NCBI RefSeq assembly: GCF_018599195.1
Contig: NZ_JAHFVK010000002.1
Span: forward strand, 62,001 to 126,000
Direction: 5' to 3'
From: Croceibacterium selenioxidans
Lineage (GTDB): Bacteria; Pseudomonadota; Alphaproteobacteria; Sphingomonadales; Sphingomonadaceae
Length of the DNA stretch: 64,000 nt
In this document: positions 43,522 to 52,500 of the stretch, piece after piece
Numbering within the stretch: the stretch's first letter is position 1
How the letters are laid out: every line of letters starts with the position of its first letter
The notes under the pieces: model-generated
Told to the model about the DNA's origin: nothing
The model's input: the letters and a program-made list of their open reading frames with translations, nothing else
Databases searched by the model: none
Translations under genes and position numbers: made by a program

Positions 43522-43767
43522 TCAGCCCGCGGTCTTGTCCGCAGGCTGGGGTTCGACGGCCGCTTCGGCAGAAAGCGCCTCTTGGTTCTGTCCTTCGGCG
43601 GCTGGCGGATTAGCCGCCGCAGGGCTCGCGTCATCCTCGCTTACTCCCTGGCGGAAGCTCTTCACGCCCTTGCCGAAATCACCCATCATCTCGCTGATCC
43701 TGCCACGGCCAAACAACACGAGTATGACAAGCGCGATTATCAGGATCTGAAACAGACCGATACTCAC
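43522..43767 (-). CDS. tatA: Sec-independent protein translocase TatA
   Basis: 81 residues from GTG 43767 (VSIGLFQILIIALVILVLFG), which has GGAG about eight bases upstream; the longer frame upstream adds an unlikely basic extension. A short membrane helix is followed by FGRGRISEMMGDFGKGVKSF, the amphipathic helix with the conserved FG hinge, and an Ala/Glu-rich tail. Pore-forming component of the Tat system. 31 bases after scpB, probably in the same operon. Confidence 0.94.
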   Translation of the reverse strand: MSIGLFQILIIALVILVLFGRGRISEMMGDFGKGVKSFRQGVSEDDASPAAANPPAAEGQNQEALSAEAAVEPQPADKTAG

Positions 43768-43798
43768 TGGAATTCTCCGAGTGGCTTCACGCCCGAGT

Positions 43799-44434
43799 CT
43801 AGGCGCTTTCCTGCGGGTTTTCCAGCGCGGTGGCATCCTCGGGCGGTCCGTCGTTGCCGCCTGTCGGCTCGTCGCGAGCCTTTTCAGTCATTTCGTCATA
43901 AGCATCGTCGACCGGATCGAGCAGCCCCGCCGCCTTCAGCTCATCGATTCCCGGCAGATCGCGGCGGCTCTTGAGGCCGAAGTGGCTAAGGAATTCTGGG
44001 GTCGTCGCATAGATCACCGGGCGACCCGGCACCTCGCGCCTTCCGGCAACTCGCACCCAGCCCGCCTCCATCAACACGTCGAGCGTGCCCCCACTGGTCT
44101 GGACCCCGCGGATCGATTCGATTTCAGCGCGGCTCACCGGTTCGTGATAGGCGACGATCGCGAGCACTTCGGTGGCGGCGCGGCTCAGCTTGCGGACCTG
44201 CTCCCGCTCGCGCCGCAGCAGATGGGCAAGGTCAGGCGCGGTCTGGAAGTGCCAGCGCTTCCCTCGCTCGACCAGCTGGATGCCGCGCGCGCGGTAATGG
44301 CCCTGCAATTCGTCGAGCGCCGCCCGCACGTCCGCACCGCCAAGATGCGCCGACAGGGCTTCCACCGTCATCGGCTCCTCGGCCGCGAACAGCGTCGCCT
44401 CGACAGCGCGAAGAAGCTCGTCAGCCGGTTCCAT
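43799..44434 (-). CDS. scpB: segregation and condensation protein B
   Basis: 211 residues from ATG 44434, which overlaps the scpA stop (ATGA). Two winged-helix regions: RAVEATLFAAEEPMTVEALS at the start and the conserved VLAIVAYHEPVSRAEIESIR followed by RGVQTSGGTLDVLMEAGWVR. Forms the SMC-ScpA-ScpB condensin that organises the chromosome for segregation. The acidic tail after residue 185 is low-complexity. Lies in the nagZ-scpA-scpB-tat series. Confidence 0.95.
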   Translation of the reverse strand: MEPADELLRAVEATLFAAEEPMTVEALSAHLGGADVRAALDELQGHYRARGIQLVERGKRWHFQTAPDLAHLLRREREQVRKLSRAATEVLAIVAYHEPVSRAEIESIRGVQTSGGTLDVLMEAGWVRVAGRREVPGRPVIYATTPEFLSHFGLKSRRDLPGIDELKAAGLLDPVDDAYDEMTEKARDEPTGGNDGPPEDATALENPQESA

Positions 44435-45237
44435 CAGACTGCCACTCGCCGCAAGTGGAGCGGACCGAAAGTGTCCTCCTGCCGGATTTCCGCCTTGCCC
44501 AACCGCGCCAGCTCCAGCGCGGCGACGAAGCTGGAGGCCAGCGCCGAGCGCTTGAGCCGCGGATCGGCGTGGGCAGGCAAAAAGTCTCGCAACTCCATCC
44601 AATCGAGCTTCACGCCCAACATGGCCGCGACACGGTTGAGCGCAGAATCGAGCGTCATCACCGGCCGTTCGCGCACCATGTGCACGACGGGCTCCGTCCG
44701 CGCCTTGATCTGGGCATAAGCGGAGACGAGCTGATACCAGTCGCACTGCCAGGCATTCTTGCGGTCGACCCGAAGCCCCTCGGGAGCGCCGCGCAGGAAA
44801 ACGTCGCGATCGATCCGGTCGCGCGCCAGCAACCGCGCCGCCGCCTCGCGCATCGCGCCCAACCGCTGCAACCGCAATTGCAGCTTGAGCGCGAGTTCTT
44901 CGGGGCTTGGCTCCTCCTGTTCTTCCTTGGGCAGCAGGAGGGCCGACTTGAGGTAGGCCAGCCAGGCCGCCATCACGAGATAATCGGCGGCAATCTCCAG
45001 CTTCAACGCCTCGGCCCGGGAGATATAGGCCAGATATTGATCGACCAGCGCCAGGATGGAGATCGCCTTGAGGTCGACCTTCTGCCGCCGCGCGAGGTCG
45101 AGCAGCAGGTCGAGCGGACCGGCCCATCCGTCGAGCTCCAGGTAAAGCGCCTCTTCCCCATTTGGCGTACCGCCCGGACCTTCCCAATCGTCCCCCGGAT
45201 CGGCCGGCGTTTCGAACAGGAGGCCGTCTTCGGTCAT
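44434..45237 (-). CDS. scpA: segregation and condensation protein A
   Basis: 267 residues from ATG 45237, overlapping the nagZ stop (ATGA). The kleisin subunit of condensin: YLELDGWAGPLDLLLDLARR and QKVDLKAISILALVDQYLAY make up the typical N-terminus that binds the SMC neck; the C-terminal winged helix includes FVAALELARLGKAEIRQ and ends with GPLHLRRVAV. Overlaps at both ends show tight translational coupling with nagZ and scpB. Confidence 0.95.
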   Translation of the reverse strand: MTEDGLLFETPADPGDDWEGPGGTPNGEEALYLELDGWAGPLDLLLDLARRQKVDLKAISILALVDQYLAYISRAEALKLEIAADYLVMAAWLAYLKSALLLPKEEQEEPSPEELALKLQLRLQRLGAMREAAARLLARDRIDRDVFLRGAPEGLRVDRKNAWQCDWYQLVSAYAQIKARTEPVVHMVRERPVMTLDSALNRVAAMLGVKLDWMELRDFLPAHADPRLKRSALASSFVAALELARLGKAEIRQEDTFGPLHLRRVAV

Positions 45238-46253
45238 GCCAGGTTTCTCGCCAGGTCGAGCAGGCTGTCGCGCTTGGCGATGAGATGGGCGCGCTCGGAG
45301 CCCTCGCGCCCAACATGGGCGCTGTTGAGCGCCGCTGCGAGACGATCGGCCGCTTCGCTCGAAAGCGCCGGGAGGCGCTCGGCGATGCCGGTCATGTCGC
45401 CCATCTTGGCCCAGCAGTTCAGTACCACGTCGCACCCCGCGGCAAGGGCCCGCTCAGCGCGCTCCGGCACGGTGCCGTCGAGCGCTTCCATGTCGATGTC
45501 GTCGGTCAGCAGCAGGCCGGTGAAGCCGATCCGCTTGCGGATGATCTCGTTGATCACGAACGGAGACGTGGTGCCCGGATTGGTGCGGTCCCACGCCAGA
45601 TAGCGAACGTGAGCGGTCATGCCGATGGGGGCGTTGGCGAGCGTGCGGAACGGTTCGATGTCCGTCTCCAGCTCCGCCTCGCTGGCCTCAACCGTCGGAA
45701 GCTCCTTGTGGCTGTCGGCCCCTGCGCGGCCATGGCCGGGCATGTGCTTGACGCAGCCCGTCACGCCGCCGCGCGCCAAGCCGTCGAGTACGGCCCGGCC
45801 GAGCGCCGCCACCTGCATCGGCTCGTTGCCAAGCGCACGGTCACCGATCACGTCATGTGCCTCCGGCTGCCGGACGTCGAGCAACGGCAGGTAGTCAACA
45901 GTGACCCCAACTTCGGCCAGGTCCAGCGCCAGCGCCTGGGCGTTGGCCCGCGCCGCCTCGATGGCACTGGCAGGCGCGACCTGCCACAGGCGGGCAAAAG
46001 CCTCTCCCGGCGGGAACGCCTCCCACTCCGGAGGCTTCATCCGTGCCACGCGGCCGCCTTCCTGGTCGATCGAGATCAGCAGCCGATCGCGGCCATGGAG
46101 CGAGCGGAGATCGTCAGTCAGCGCAAGCAACTGCGCCCGGTCGGCGACATTGCGTCCGAACAGGATGTAGCCAACAGGATCCGCCTCACGAAAGAAGGCG
46201 CGTTCGTCATCGGTAAGCGTGATACCTGACAAGCCGAAGATGGCGGGCGTCAT
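45234..46253 (-). CDS. nagZ: beta-N-acetylhexosaminidase (GH3)
   Basis: 339 residues, cytoplasmic. Cleaves GlcNAc from anhydromuropeptides in peptidoglycan recycling. GH3 NagZ signatures: LLISIDQEGGRVARMKPPEW, the KHMPGHGRAGADSHKELP loop with the catalytic Asp/His dyad (the family usually has KHFPGHG), and the nucleophile Asp in LLLTDDIDMEAL. Overlaps scpA by four bases. In related genomes I expect a SPOR gene and argS directly upstream; here a two-gene flavoprotein unit intervenes. Confidence 0.94.
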   Translation of the reverse strand: MTPAIFGLSGITLTDDERAFFREADPVGYILFGRNVADRAQLLALTDDLRSLHGRDRLLISIDQEGGRVARMKPPEWEAFPPGEAFARLWQVAPASAIEAARANAQALALDLAEVGVTVDYLPLLDVRQPEAHDVIGDRALGNEPMQVAALGRAVLDGLARGGVTGCVKHMPGHGRAGADSHKELPTVEASEAELETDIEPFRTLANAPIGMTAHVRYLAWDRTNPGTTSPFVINEIIRKRIGFTGLLLTDDIDMEALDGTVPERAERALAAGCDVVLNCWAKMGDMTGIAERLPALSSEAADRLAAALNSAHVGREGSERAHLIAKRDSLLDLARNLA

Positions 46254-46318
46254 AGCGCGAAAGTCGCAGGAAAGCGCTGCACGGGCAAGATTACTTCACT
46301 CCAGCGGTGTGGACAGAG

Positions 46319-46882
46319 TCAGCGCGATGCGAAGAGTCTGATCCAGTCTCCCAGCGCGACGAGGTAGCGGCCGAGATAATCCGCCGTCGCCGTATCGACC
46401 AGGTTCCCTTCCGCATCGAACTTCTCGTGCGCCTTGAACACCAGAAGCTCCGGCTGGGGCATGCAATAGGAATTGGTGAACTCAAACGCCTGTCGAAGCT
46501 GGCTCTGGCCCCGGGCCGTCCCGGTGATCCCCGGCGATGCGCCGATGATGCCGACAGGCTTGCCACCCAGCGGCGCGCTGCCCGGCGGGCGGGAAGCCCA
46601 GTCGATGGCGTTTTTGGTGACGCCGGGAACGCCGTGGTTGTACTCAGGCGTGGCGATCAGGAGGCCATCGGACTGAGCTATCGCCTGCTTGAACGCGGCC
46701 ACCGCCGGCGGATTGCCTTCTGCCTCGACGTCGCCGTTGTAGAGCGGCACTTCGATGATGTCGAAGATCTCGATCCGCATCCCCTGCGGCGCCCGTTCCT
46801 GCGCCGCGCGTAGCAGGGAGCGGTTGAACGATCCCGCCCGCAAGCTGCCTGCAAATGCCAGAACGCGAACTTCGTCACCCAT
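46319..46882 (-). CDS. NADPH-dependent FMN reductase
   Basis: 187 residues from ATG 46882. Flavodoxin-like fold: the phosphate loop VLAFAGSLRAGSFNRSLL and the diagnostic TPEYNHGVPGVTKNAIDW segment are intact; IIGASPGITGTARGQ is also typical. Members reduce FMN, quinones, azo dyes or chromate with NADPH. Its start overlaps the end of the upstream cNMP-binding flavoprotein gene by eight bases, which suggests the pair works together, perhaps in redox stress. Confidence 0.92.
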   Translation of the reverse strand: MGDEVRVLAFAGSLRAGSFNRSLLRAAQERAPQGMRIEIFDIIEVPLYNGDVEAEGNPPAVAAFKQAIAQSDGLLIATPEYNHGVPGVTKNAIDWASRPPGSAPLGGKPVGIIGASPGITGTARGQSQLRQAFEFTNSYCMPQPELLVFKAHEKFDAEGNLVDTATADYLGRYLVALGDWIRLFASR

Positions 46883-48572
46883 GCGCGGCTCCACCCTGAG
46901 AAAGGAAAGTATGAATGTTGGACACGACTTGCGCGCCGTCTCCGGCCGCCGCCGCGACACGCTTGACCGAGCCCGAGCGAACGTCCCCCACGGCGAAGAT
47001 ACCATGGCGGCTGCATTCGAGCGGGAGGCGCGAAGGCGCGGCACTCTCGCCGGTCACGACGAATCCCCGCGGGTCTAGTGTGATGCCGGTGCCCGAAAGC
47101 CAGTCAGTGTTGGGCTCGGCCCCGATGAACAGGAAGAGTTCGCGAATGCCGAGTGGCGTGGTTACCTCCTCGCCCCGCCGCCTCCACTCGATCCCGTGAA
47201 GCGCACTGCCCTCGCCTTCGAGCGCCACAACCTCGGCGCCTTCGATCACCTCGATATTCTTCTGCGCGGCGATTCGGTCGATCAGGTAGCGCGACATCGT
47301 GTCGGCCAGTGGCCGGCGAGCGATGACCGTGACGTGGCTGGCATAGCCCGAGAGGAACACTGCGGCCTGCCCCGCGGAGTTGCCCCCGCCCACCAGCGCG
47401 ACGGGTTGCCGCGCGCAGAGCCGCGCCTCAAGCGGCGACGCCCAGTAATGCACCGAGGCGCCTTCGTAGCGTTCGAGCCCTTCGACAGGGAGGCGCCGGT
47501 ATTTCGCTCCTGTGGCGATCACCACCGCCCGGGCGCGAGTCCGTTCGTCATTGGCCAGTGTGAGAGTGTGCCAACCCCCGTCGCCCTCCACCGGACATTC
47601 CAGCCGCAAGGCCTCGTCCGGGATGGCCATTTCAACGCCGAACTTCTGCGCCTGATTGTAAGCTCGCGCCATCAACGCCATGCCCGAGATGCCCGTCGGG
47701 AAGCCGAGGAAGTTCTCGATCCGCGCCGAAGCTCCGGCCTGTCCGCCGAACGCGCGGCAGTCGAGGGCCAGCACTTCAAGCCCCTCGGACGCCGCATAGA
47801 CCGCGGCCGCCAGACCCGCGGGCCCGGCGCCGACGATGGCAACGTCGTAGACCCGCTCCGGATCGATCGCCCCGACCAGCCCCAGGCAGCGGGCGAGTGC
47901 GCTTTCCGACGGATTGCGCAAGAGGGCACCGCTCGGACAGAGCACGATCGGCAGTTCTTCCGGCGTGACTTCGAACTGGGCGATCAAGGTCCGCGCGCAG
48001 TTGTCGGTCTCCGAATCAAGATAGGTCATCGGATGCCCGTTGCGCGACAGGAACCCCTGCAGACGCAAGACGTCGGCATGTTCCTTCGGCCCAATGATAA
48101 CCGGCCCACCCCCGCCGGACTCGATCAGACCCACGCGGCGCAAGATCAGCGCCCGCATGATCTTCTGGCCCAGATCGGCCTCGGCGATGAGCATGGCGCG
48201 CAAGGACTGAGGAGAGATCAGCAGGACTTCGACATCGCTCAGCGCCACCGCGTCGACCAGCGAGGGCCTGCCCGACAATTGCGCCAACTCGCCGAGGAAC
48301 CCGCCCGCCTCGTGCACTACGATGGGCAGGTTGGGTCCCTTATGTTGCCGCTGGCTGACCTCGACCGAACCACGGAGTACGACGCGAAGCCCTATTCCGG
48401 GATCACCCACGCGAGCGAGATACTCCCCGGCCGCATAGCTGTGCGGCTCCCCGAACCGGCCGAGCCGTTCGACCTCGCCGGGATCGAGGAGCGGGAACAT
48501 CTGGTCGAACCGGGCATCCCTGGTCGGAGATGCAAGCTGGCTGGGCTCCAGAATATGCAGTGAGTCACTCAT
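46875..48572 (-). CDS. cNMP-binding, glutaredoxin-like and thioredoxin-reductase-like fusion flavoprotein
   Basis: 565 residues in three parts. About 20-145: cyclic-nucleotide-binding (CRP/EVE-type cupin) domain, with FLGELAQLSGRPSLVDAVAL as the phosphate-binding cassette. About 155-230: a thioredoxin/glutaredoxin-fold segment (VLRLQGFLSRNGHPMTYLD) lacking CxxC. About 240-560: thioredoxin-reductase-like FAD/NAD module (VAIVGAGPAGLAAAVYAASE, ALVGGGNSAGQAAVFLSGYA, GIFAVGDVR). Where TrxR has CATC after the SxY motif this protein has YWASPLEARL, so no redox disulfide; it is not a normal thioredoxin reductase. Probably a nucleotide-gated NAD(P)H oxidoreductase; partner and ligand unknown. Followed with an overlap by the FMN reductase. 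Confidence 0.88.
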   Translation of the reverse strand: MSDSLHILEPSQLASPTRDARFDQMFPLLDPGEVERLGRFGEPHSYAAGEYLARVGDPGIGLRVVLRGSVEVSQRQHKGPNLPIVVHEAGGFLGELAQLSGRPSLVDAVALSDVEVLLISPQSLRAMLIAEADLGQKIMRALILRRVGLIESGGGGPVIIGPKEHADVLRLQGFLSRNGHPMTYLDSETDNCARTLIAQFEVTPEELPIVLCPSGALLRNPSESALARCLGLVGAIDPERVYDVAIVGAGPAGLAAAVYAASEGLEVLALDCRAFGGQAGASARIENFLGFPTGISGMALMARAYNQAQKFGVEMAIPDEALRLECPVEGDGGWHTLTLANDERTRARAVVIATGAKYRRLPVEGLERYEGASVHYWASPLEARLCARQPVALVGGGNSAGQAAVFLSGYASHVTVIARRPLADTMSRYLIDRIAAQKNIEVIEGAEVVALEGEGSALHGIEWRRRGEEVTTPLGIRELFLFIGAEPNTDWLSGTGITLDPRGFVVTGESAAPSRLPLECSRHGIFAVGDVRSGSVKRVAAAAGDGAQVVSNIHTFLSQGGAAHG

Positions 48573-48695
48573 GCCAGTACGCTCCTCGACCGACGCGATC
48601 GCTGGGCATCATAGGCAGACGATCAAGGAAAGAAAGCGGCCTTGGAGCCCCTTTTGTGCCCTCCTGGCGGCGACACGGGCTTTGGCGACATTCCC

Positions 48696-48720
48696 TTGAC
48701 ATTACGAACCATATCGGTTA
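48696..48720 (+). promoter_or_regulatory. TTGACA promoter element overlapping a short dyad
   Basis: TTGACA followed by TTACGAACCATATCGGTTA, with AACC...GGTT arms inside the spacer. This arrangement resembles promoters repressed by TetR/MarR-like proteins, but no gene follows on the plus strand before repetitive DNA. May be a remnant of a lost gene. Confidence 0.35.
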
Positions 48721-49069
48721 CCGGCCCCGCCGTCAGAATGCCACTGACACCAGCGACGGGTGCGGGAGCGGTTAGCGCTTCGCTTCTCTCTCCCGCGCAA
48801 GGCCGGCGCCCTTCCGACATCGTCAGAGGGTGTCCGTAGGATACGGGGATGACAACCGCTGGCGGGACCTGCGAGCCCTAACCGCCAGCGCCTCCGGTCC
48901 GACAGGGCCGAGCAGCGAGGTTGGCCGCAGCCCTCGCCGCCGTTCGCCTCCCATGCTCGCGCAAGGCAATCCTGTGACGCCCAGGACGCGCCGGCCTTTG
49001 CCCGTCCGCGACTTTGGTCTTCCCGGCGTTAGGCCCGCACTCGCCCGCGGGTGGTTGGCTGTGCCTGCG

Positions 49070-49091
49070 CCCCTCCCGCAAGCGGGAGGGG
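49070..49091. repeat. GC-rich palindrome, second copy of intergenic family
   Basis: CCCCTCCCGC, centre AA, GCGGGAGGGG: perfect ten-base arms, followed by GGATAC as the first copy (11043-11070) is followed by AATAC. Part of a longer block of nested inverted repeats. Confidence 0.7.
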
Positions 49092-49248
49092 GGATACCTC
49101 CAAATCCTCCCCCAGCTCGATCGGGGAAGGGGACCGCCGACGCAGTCGGGGTGGAGGGGCCCGGGCACATTGCCAGCCCCTCCACCCTCCGCTGCGCAGA
49201 GGGTCTCCCCATGAGGCTGCGCCTCACAGGGAGAATTAGAATTTCGCG

Positions 49249-49965
49249 CTAGCGTTTGACCTGGCAATCCCCGCCCTGCGCCTTGAGCGCGCGGCACAGC
49301 GTGTCGGCCTCTTCGACACTGCCGGCGACGGCCTGCAGGCGGAAGATCGTGCCGCTGTCGGCTATGCCCTGAACCACCCGATGGTTGCGGCCCTGCAGGG
49401 AATCGAAACGTCCCGACAGGGTGTTCCACCCGGCTTCTGCCTGTTCCTTGGTCGAATAGGCCCCTACCTGAACGCCAACCCCCCGCGCCGTGGCCACAGG
49501 GGCGTCCTCGCCATCGGCGTCTGCCTGCTCACGATCGATGCTCGGCGCCGCGACTTCGCCGCTGCCGGCAATCCGGCCGTCGATCTCCTTGCCTTCGGCA
49601 ACCTTGAAGCTGGTATCGCCGGTGCCTTCGACTTGCAGCCCGCCCGGATTGTCCGGGCGGGTCTTGTAAGGTGCATCCGGCGCTTCGATCACGCTGCCGT
49701 CGGCGACCAGCTCCCGGCCCGAATCGTCGCGCAGGGCCCACCACACGGCGCCAAGAAGCAGCACGATGACCAACAGTCCCGCCGCCGCGAACACCGCGAC
49801 GCGGCTGGTATCGACCCCGGCCGGGTCAAAGTCGTCGTCCGACTCGAGCCAGGGCAGCCGCTCGTCACCGTCGGCGAAAGCGAGTTCCGCCTCTACGCTT
49901 TCGGCTCCGTCAGCCGGGTTTCCGAATTCGTCCCCGCGCCCCATTCCCGCCATGGGCATGATCAC
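49249..49965 (-). CDS. SPOR-domain membrane protein
   Basis: 238 residues from GTG 49965, overlapping the argS stop (GTGA); ATG 49959 is two codons later. Cytoplasmic acidic N-terminus, one membrane span near residues 56-77 (VAVFAAAGLLVIVLLLGAVW), a periplasmic linker, and a C-terminal SPOR domain (GVGVQVGAYSTKEQAEAGWN to the end QGGDCQVKR). SPOR domains bind denuded glycan strands at the division site, so a septum-associated role is inferred. Coupled to argS, as is common in this order. Confidence 0.92.
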   Translation of the reverse strand: MIMPMAGMGRGDEFGNPADGAESVEAELAFADGDERLPWLESDDDFDPAGVDTSRVAVFAAAGLLVIVLLLGAVWWALRDDSGRELVADGSVIEAPDAPYKTRPDNPGGLQVEGTGDTSFKVAEGKEIDGRIAGSGEVAAPSIDREQADADGEDAPVATARGVGVQVGAYSTKEQAEAGWNTLSGRFDSLQGRNHRVVQGIADSGTIFRLQAVAGSVEEADTLCRALKAQGGDCQVKR

Positions 49966-51707
49966 AACTCCTCGACGGCTTGCACTCCGAGAAGAGCCAG
50001 GCCGTTGCGGATAACCTGCCCGATTTGCGCGGCGAGGAAAAGCCTCGCAGCCGTAAGCTCGCGATCCTGCGTCAGGATGATACGTTTTGCCGGGTCGTCA
50101 TTGCCCAGATTCCAGAACGCGTGGAATTCGGCGGCGAGGTCATAAAGATAGAACGCAATCCGGTGCGGCTCGCGCGCCTTGGCCGCGGCTTCGACCTCAC
50201 GCGGGAACTGCGCCGCGAACTTGACCAGCGCCAACTCGTCTTCGCCCAACCGGGCCAGTGCATCGGCCGAGGGCACGATCCCTTCGGCTCCCGCCTTCCG
50301 CAAGGTCGAGTGAATGCGAGCATGCGCGTACTGCACGTAGAAGACCGGGTTGTCCTTGCTCGCCTCGACCACCTTGGCGAAGTCGAAGTCCATCTGCGCT
50401 TCGGGCTTGCGCGTCAGCATGGTGAAGCGGACCACGTCCTTGCCCACTTCCTCGACCATGTCGGCAATGGTGATGAAGGTGCCCGACCGCTTCGACATCT
50501 TCACCGGTTCACCGCCACGCAAGAGCTGGACCATCTGAACCAGCTTGACGTCGAACGGGATTGGCTTGCCCTCCCCCTCGGACAAGGCTGCGACCGCAGC
50601 CTTGATGCGCTTGACGGTGCCCGAGTGGTCGGCGCCCCAGATGTCGATCAGTTCGTCGGCGCCCTGCGCCTTCTGCATGTGGTAGGCGAGGTCGGCGCCG
50701 AAGTAGGTCCAGTTGCCGTCGCTCTTGCGGATCGGACGATCCTGATCGTCGCCGAAACGGGTCGAGCGGAACAGCGGCAGTTCGACCGGCTCCCAGTCCT
50801 CGACTGTCTTGCCCTTGGGGGCTTCGAGCTGGCCATCGAACACCAGGTCGTGCTGCCGCAGCCAGGCTTCGGCTTGCTCCGGCTTCTTGGCCGCCTGCAG
50901 TTCGGCCTCCGACGAGAAGACGTCGTGATGGATGCCGAGCAGGGCCAGGTCGGCGCGGATCATCTCCATCATCGCGACAACCGCGCGCTGGCGGAACATG
51001 TCCAGCCACTCGCTCTCCGGTGCCGCTACGTAGGCCGGGCCGAATTCCTGGGCCAGGCGTTCGCCGATAGGCTTGAGGTAGTCGCCGGGATAATATCCCG
51101 CGGGAATCTCGCCGATGTCCTCGCCCAGGGCCTCGCGGTAGCGCAGATGCGCCGAACGGGCGAGCGTCTGAACCTGCGCGCCGGCGTCGTTGACGTAGTA
51201 TTCGCGCACGACCCGGTGTCCGGCAAACTCGAGCAGGGCCGCCAGGGCATCGCCGACAACGGCGCCGCGGCAGTGGCCCATGTGCATCGGACCGGTGGGG
51301 TTGGCGGAGACGTATTCGACGTTGACCGTCCGCCCCGCTCCCATCGTCGAGCGCCCGTAGTCGGCCCCCAGCTCCGCAATCGCGTGGAGCTCGCTCAGCC
51401 AGTTGGCCGGAGCAAGGCGCAGGTTGATAAAGCCCGGGCCGGCGATTTCGGCGCTAGTCACCAGCGGATCGCCGGTCAGCTTTGCCACGATGTGTTCGGC
51501 CAGCGCGCGCGGGTTGGTCTTCGCTTCCTTGGCCAGCACCATGGCGGCGTTGGTGGCGAGATCGCCGTGCGACGGATCGCGCGGCGGCTCCACGCTCACC
51601 GATCCGCGGGTGGCATGGGGCGGCAGCACCGCCTCCTTCTCGAGCGCGGCAAGGGCTGCATCGATCTTGGCCGCGAAGGCGGCGTACAGGGTGTGCGACT
51701 GGTCCAT
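49962..51707 (-). CDS. argS: arginyl-tRNA synthetase
   Basis: 581 residues, class I enzyme charging tRNA-Arg. The N-terminal additional domain, the HIGH-type motif in NPTGPMHMGHCRGAVVGD, and the KMSKS-type loop as KMSKRSGTFIT are visible; the C-terminal anticodon-binding region includes VQYAHARIHSTLRKAG. Complete and of normal length. First gene of the argS-SPOR pair, stop overlapped by the SPOR start. Confidence 0.97.
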   Translation of the reverse strand: MDQSHTLYAAFAAKIDAALAALEKEAVLPPHATRGSVSVEPPRDPSHGDLATNAAMVLAKEAKTNPRALAEHIVAKLTGDPLVTSAEIAGPGFINLRLAPANWLSELHAIAELGADYGRSTMGAGRTVNVEYVSANPTGPMHMGHCRGAVVGDALAALLEFAGHRVVREYYVNDAGAQVQTLARSAHLRYREALGEDIGEIPAGYYPGDYLKPIGERLAQEFGPAYVAAPESEWLDMFRQRAVVAMMEMIRADLALLGIHHDVFSSEAELQAAKKPEQAEAWLRQHDLVFDGQLEAPKGKTVEDWEPVELPLFRSTRFGDDQDRPIRKSDGNWTYFGADLAYHMQKAQGADELIDIWGADHSGTVKRIKAAVAALSEGEGKPIPFDVKLVQMVQLLRGGEPVKMSKRSGTFITIADMVEEVGKDVVRFTMLTRKPEAQMDFDFAKVVEASKDNPVFYVQYAHARIHSTLRKAGAEGIVPSADALARLGEDELALVKFAAQFPREVEAAAKAREPHRIAFYLYDLAAEFHAFWNLGNDDPAKRIILTQDRELTAARLFLAAQIGQVIRNGLALLGVQAVEEL

Positions 51708-51772
51708 GGGCCGCGCCGTTAGCCTGTTTGGCCGGCGCGGGGAAGGAGCGGTCTTAAGCTTGTCTGCGCCGA

Positions 51773-52423
51773 CTAGCGCGTGGCGTTATAGGCCAGCTGG
51801 TCTTCGGTCAGCTGGAAGCCCACCAGCACCTCGAAGGTCGCCTGCGCCAGAGCCGCCCGCACGGTGGGATCGGTCAGCGGGTCGATGGCGGCCTCTTCCT
51901 CGCCCGCGCGGCGGCGGCGAACGATGCGCTCGCGAACGTCCGGCGCAAGCGTCGCGGCGGCGCGGTTGACCACGCCACCGGCGGTGCCGCTGGCCTGCGC
52001 CCGCTCTTCGCCGTCGGCAAAGTTGAGCGTGACCGAACCGATCCGCTTGGCCACGACCGCGTCTCCGCCGCGCACGACGGTGGAGAAATAGGGCAGCGTG
52101 ACGGTGCGCGGCCCGCGTACGTCGCGGCGCTGGGCGACCACGTCGAACGTCACGTTGGCGTAGACGTCGTTGCCGGTATCGTCGCACTGGCTACGCACGT
52201 TGGTGATCGACGCGGTCATGTCGAGCGCGTCGATCGTGCGGGCGGATTCGGGAGAGAACAGCGTGATGTTGCCGGTATAGTCGGGGACGCCCACCGCCGG
52301 ACACACCGACCGGAGCGCAGTGATGCCGACACCTTCCTGTACCACGAGATCACCGGTCTTGGCGCAACCGGCCAGGGCGGCTGACGCGGCGGTCACGGTA
52401 AACAGAGCTGTCCGGAAGCGCAT
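51773..52423 (-). CDS. hypothetical lipoprotein
   Basis: 216 residues from ATG 52423. MRFRTALFTVTAASAALAGC is a signal peptide with lipobox ALAGC, so the protein should be lipid-anchored. The mature part has four further features: SVCPAVGVPDYTGNITLFSP, beta-rich ITNVRSQCDDTGNDVYANVT with a second Cys, a TLPYFSTVVRGGDAV strand and an Arg/Glu-rich RERIVRRRRAGEEEAA segment. I do not recognise the family beyond similar sphingomonad envelope proteins. Transcribed toward argS and divergent from ispH with 77 bases between. Confidence 0.75.
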   Translation of the reverse strand: MRFRTALFTVTAASAALAGCAKTGDLVVQEGVGITALRSVCPAVGVPDYTGNITLFSPESARTIDALDMTASITNVRSQCDDTGNDVYANVTFDVVAQRRDVRGPRTVTLPYFSTVVRGGDAVVAKRIGSVTLNFADGEERAQASGTAGGVVNRAAATLAPDVRERIVRRRRAGEEEAAIDPLTDPTVRAALAQATFEVLVGFQLTEDQLAYNATR

Positions 52424-52500
52424 CCCAATTCCTTGTCCCAAATTATCGGCGCAGGCCCTAGCCCTTTCGCCACGACGCGACAACAGCTAGAGGGGCCCCG

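Larger units (their letters stand above)
48573..49248. other. 676-base intergenic region with repeat elements
   Basis: No convincing gene; the open frames on both strands are short and of low-complexity Pro/Arg/Gly composition. It holds a TTGACA-type promoter element with a dyad (48696-48720), a GC-rich stretch, then a block of inverted repeats from about 49070 to 49235 (CCCCTCCCGC palindrome; GGGTGGAGGGGC...GCCCCTCCACCC; CTCTGCGCAG-type arms near 49190). This looks like a dispersed intergenic repeat of the kind found in sphingomonad genomes, from memory rather than search. Confidence 0.6.

Noticed and set aside
48830-49252. Pro/Gly/Arg-rich frames in the intergenic repeat block (both strands)
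   Set aside because: They follow the palindromic repeats, have no domain or ribosome site, and look like repeat-derived frames.
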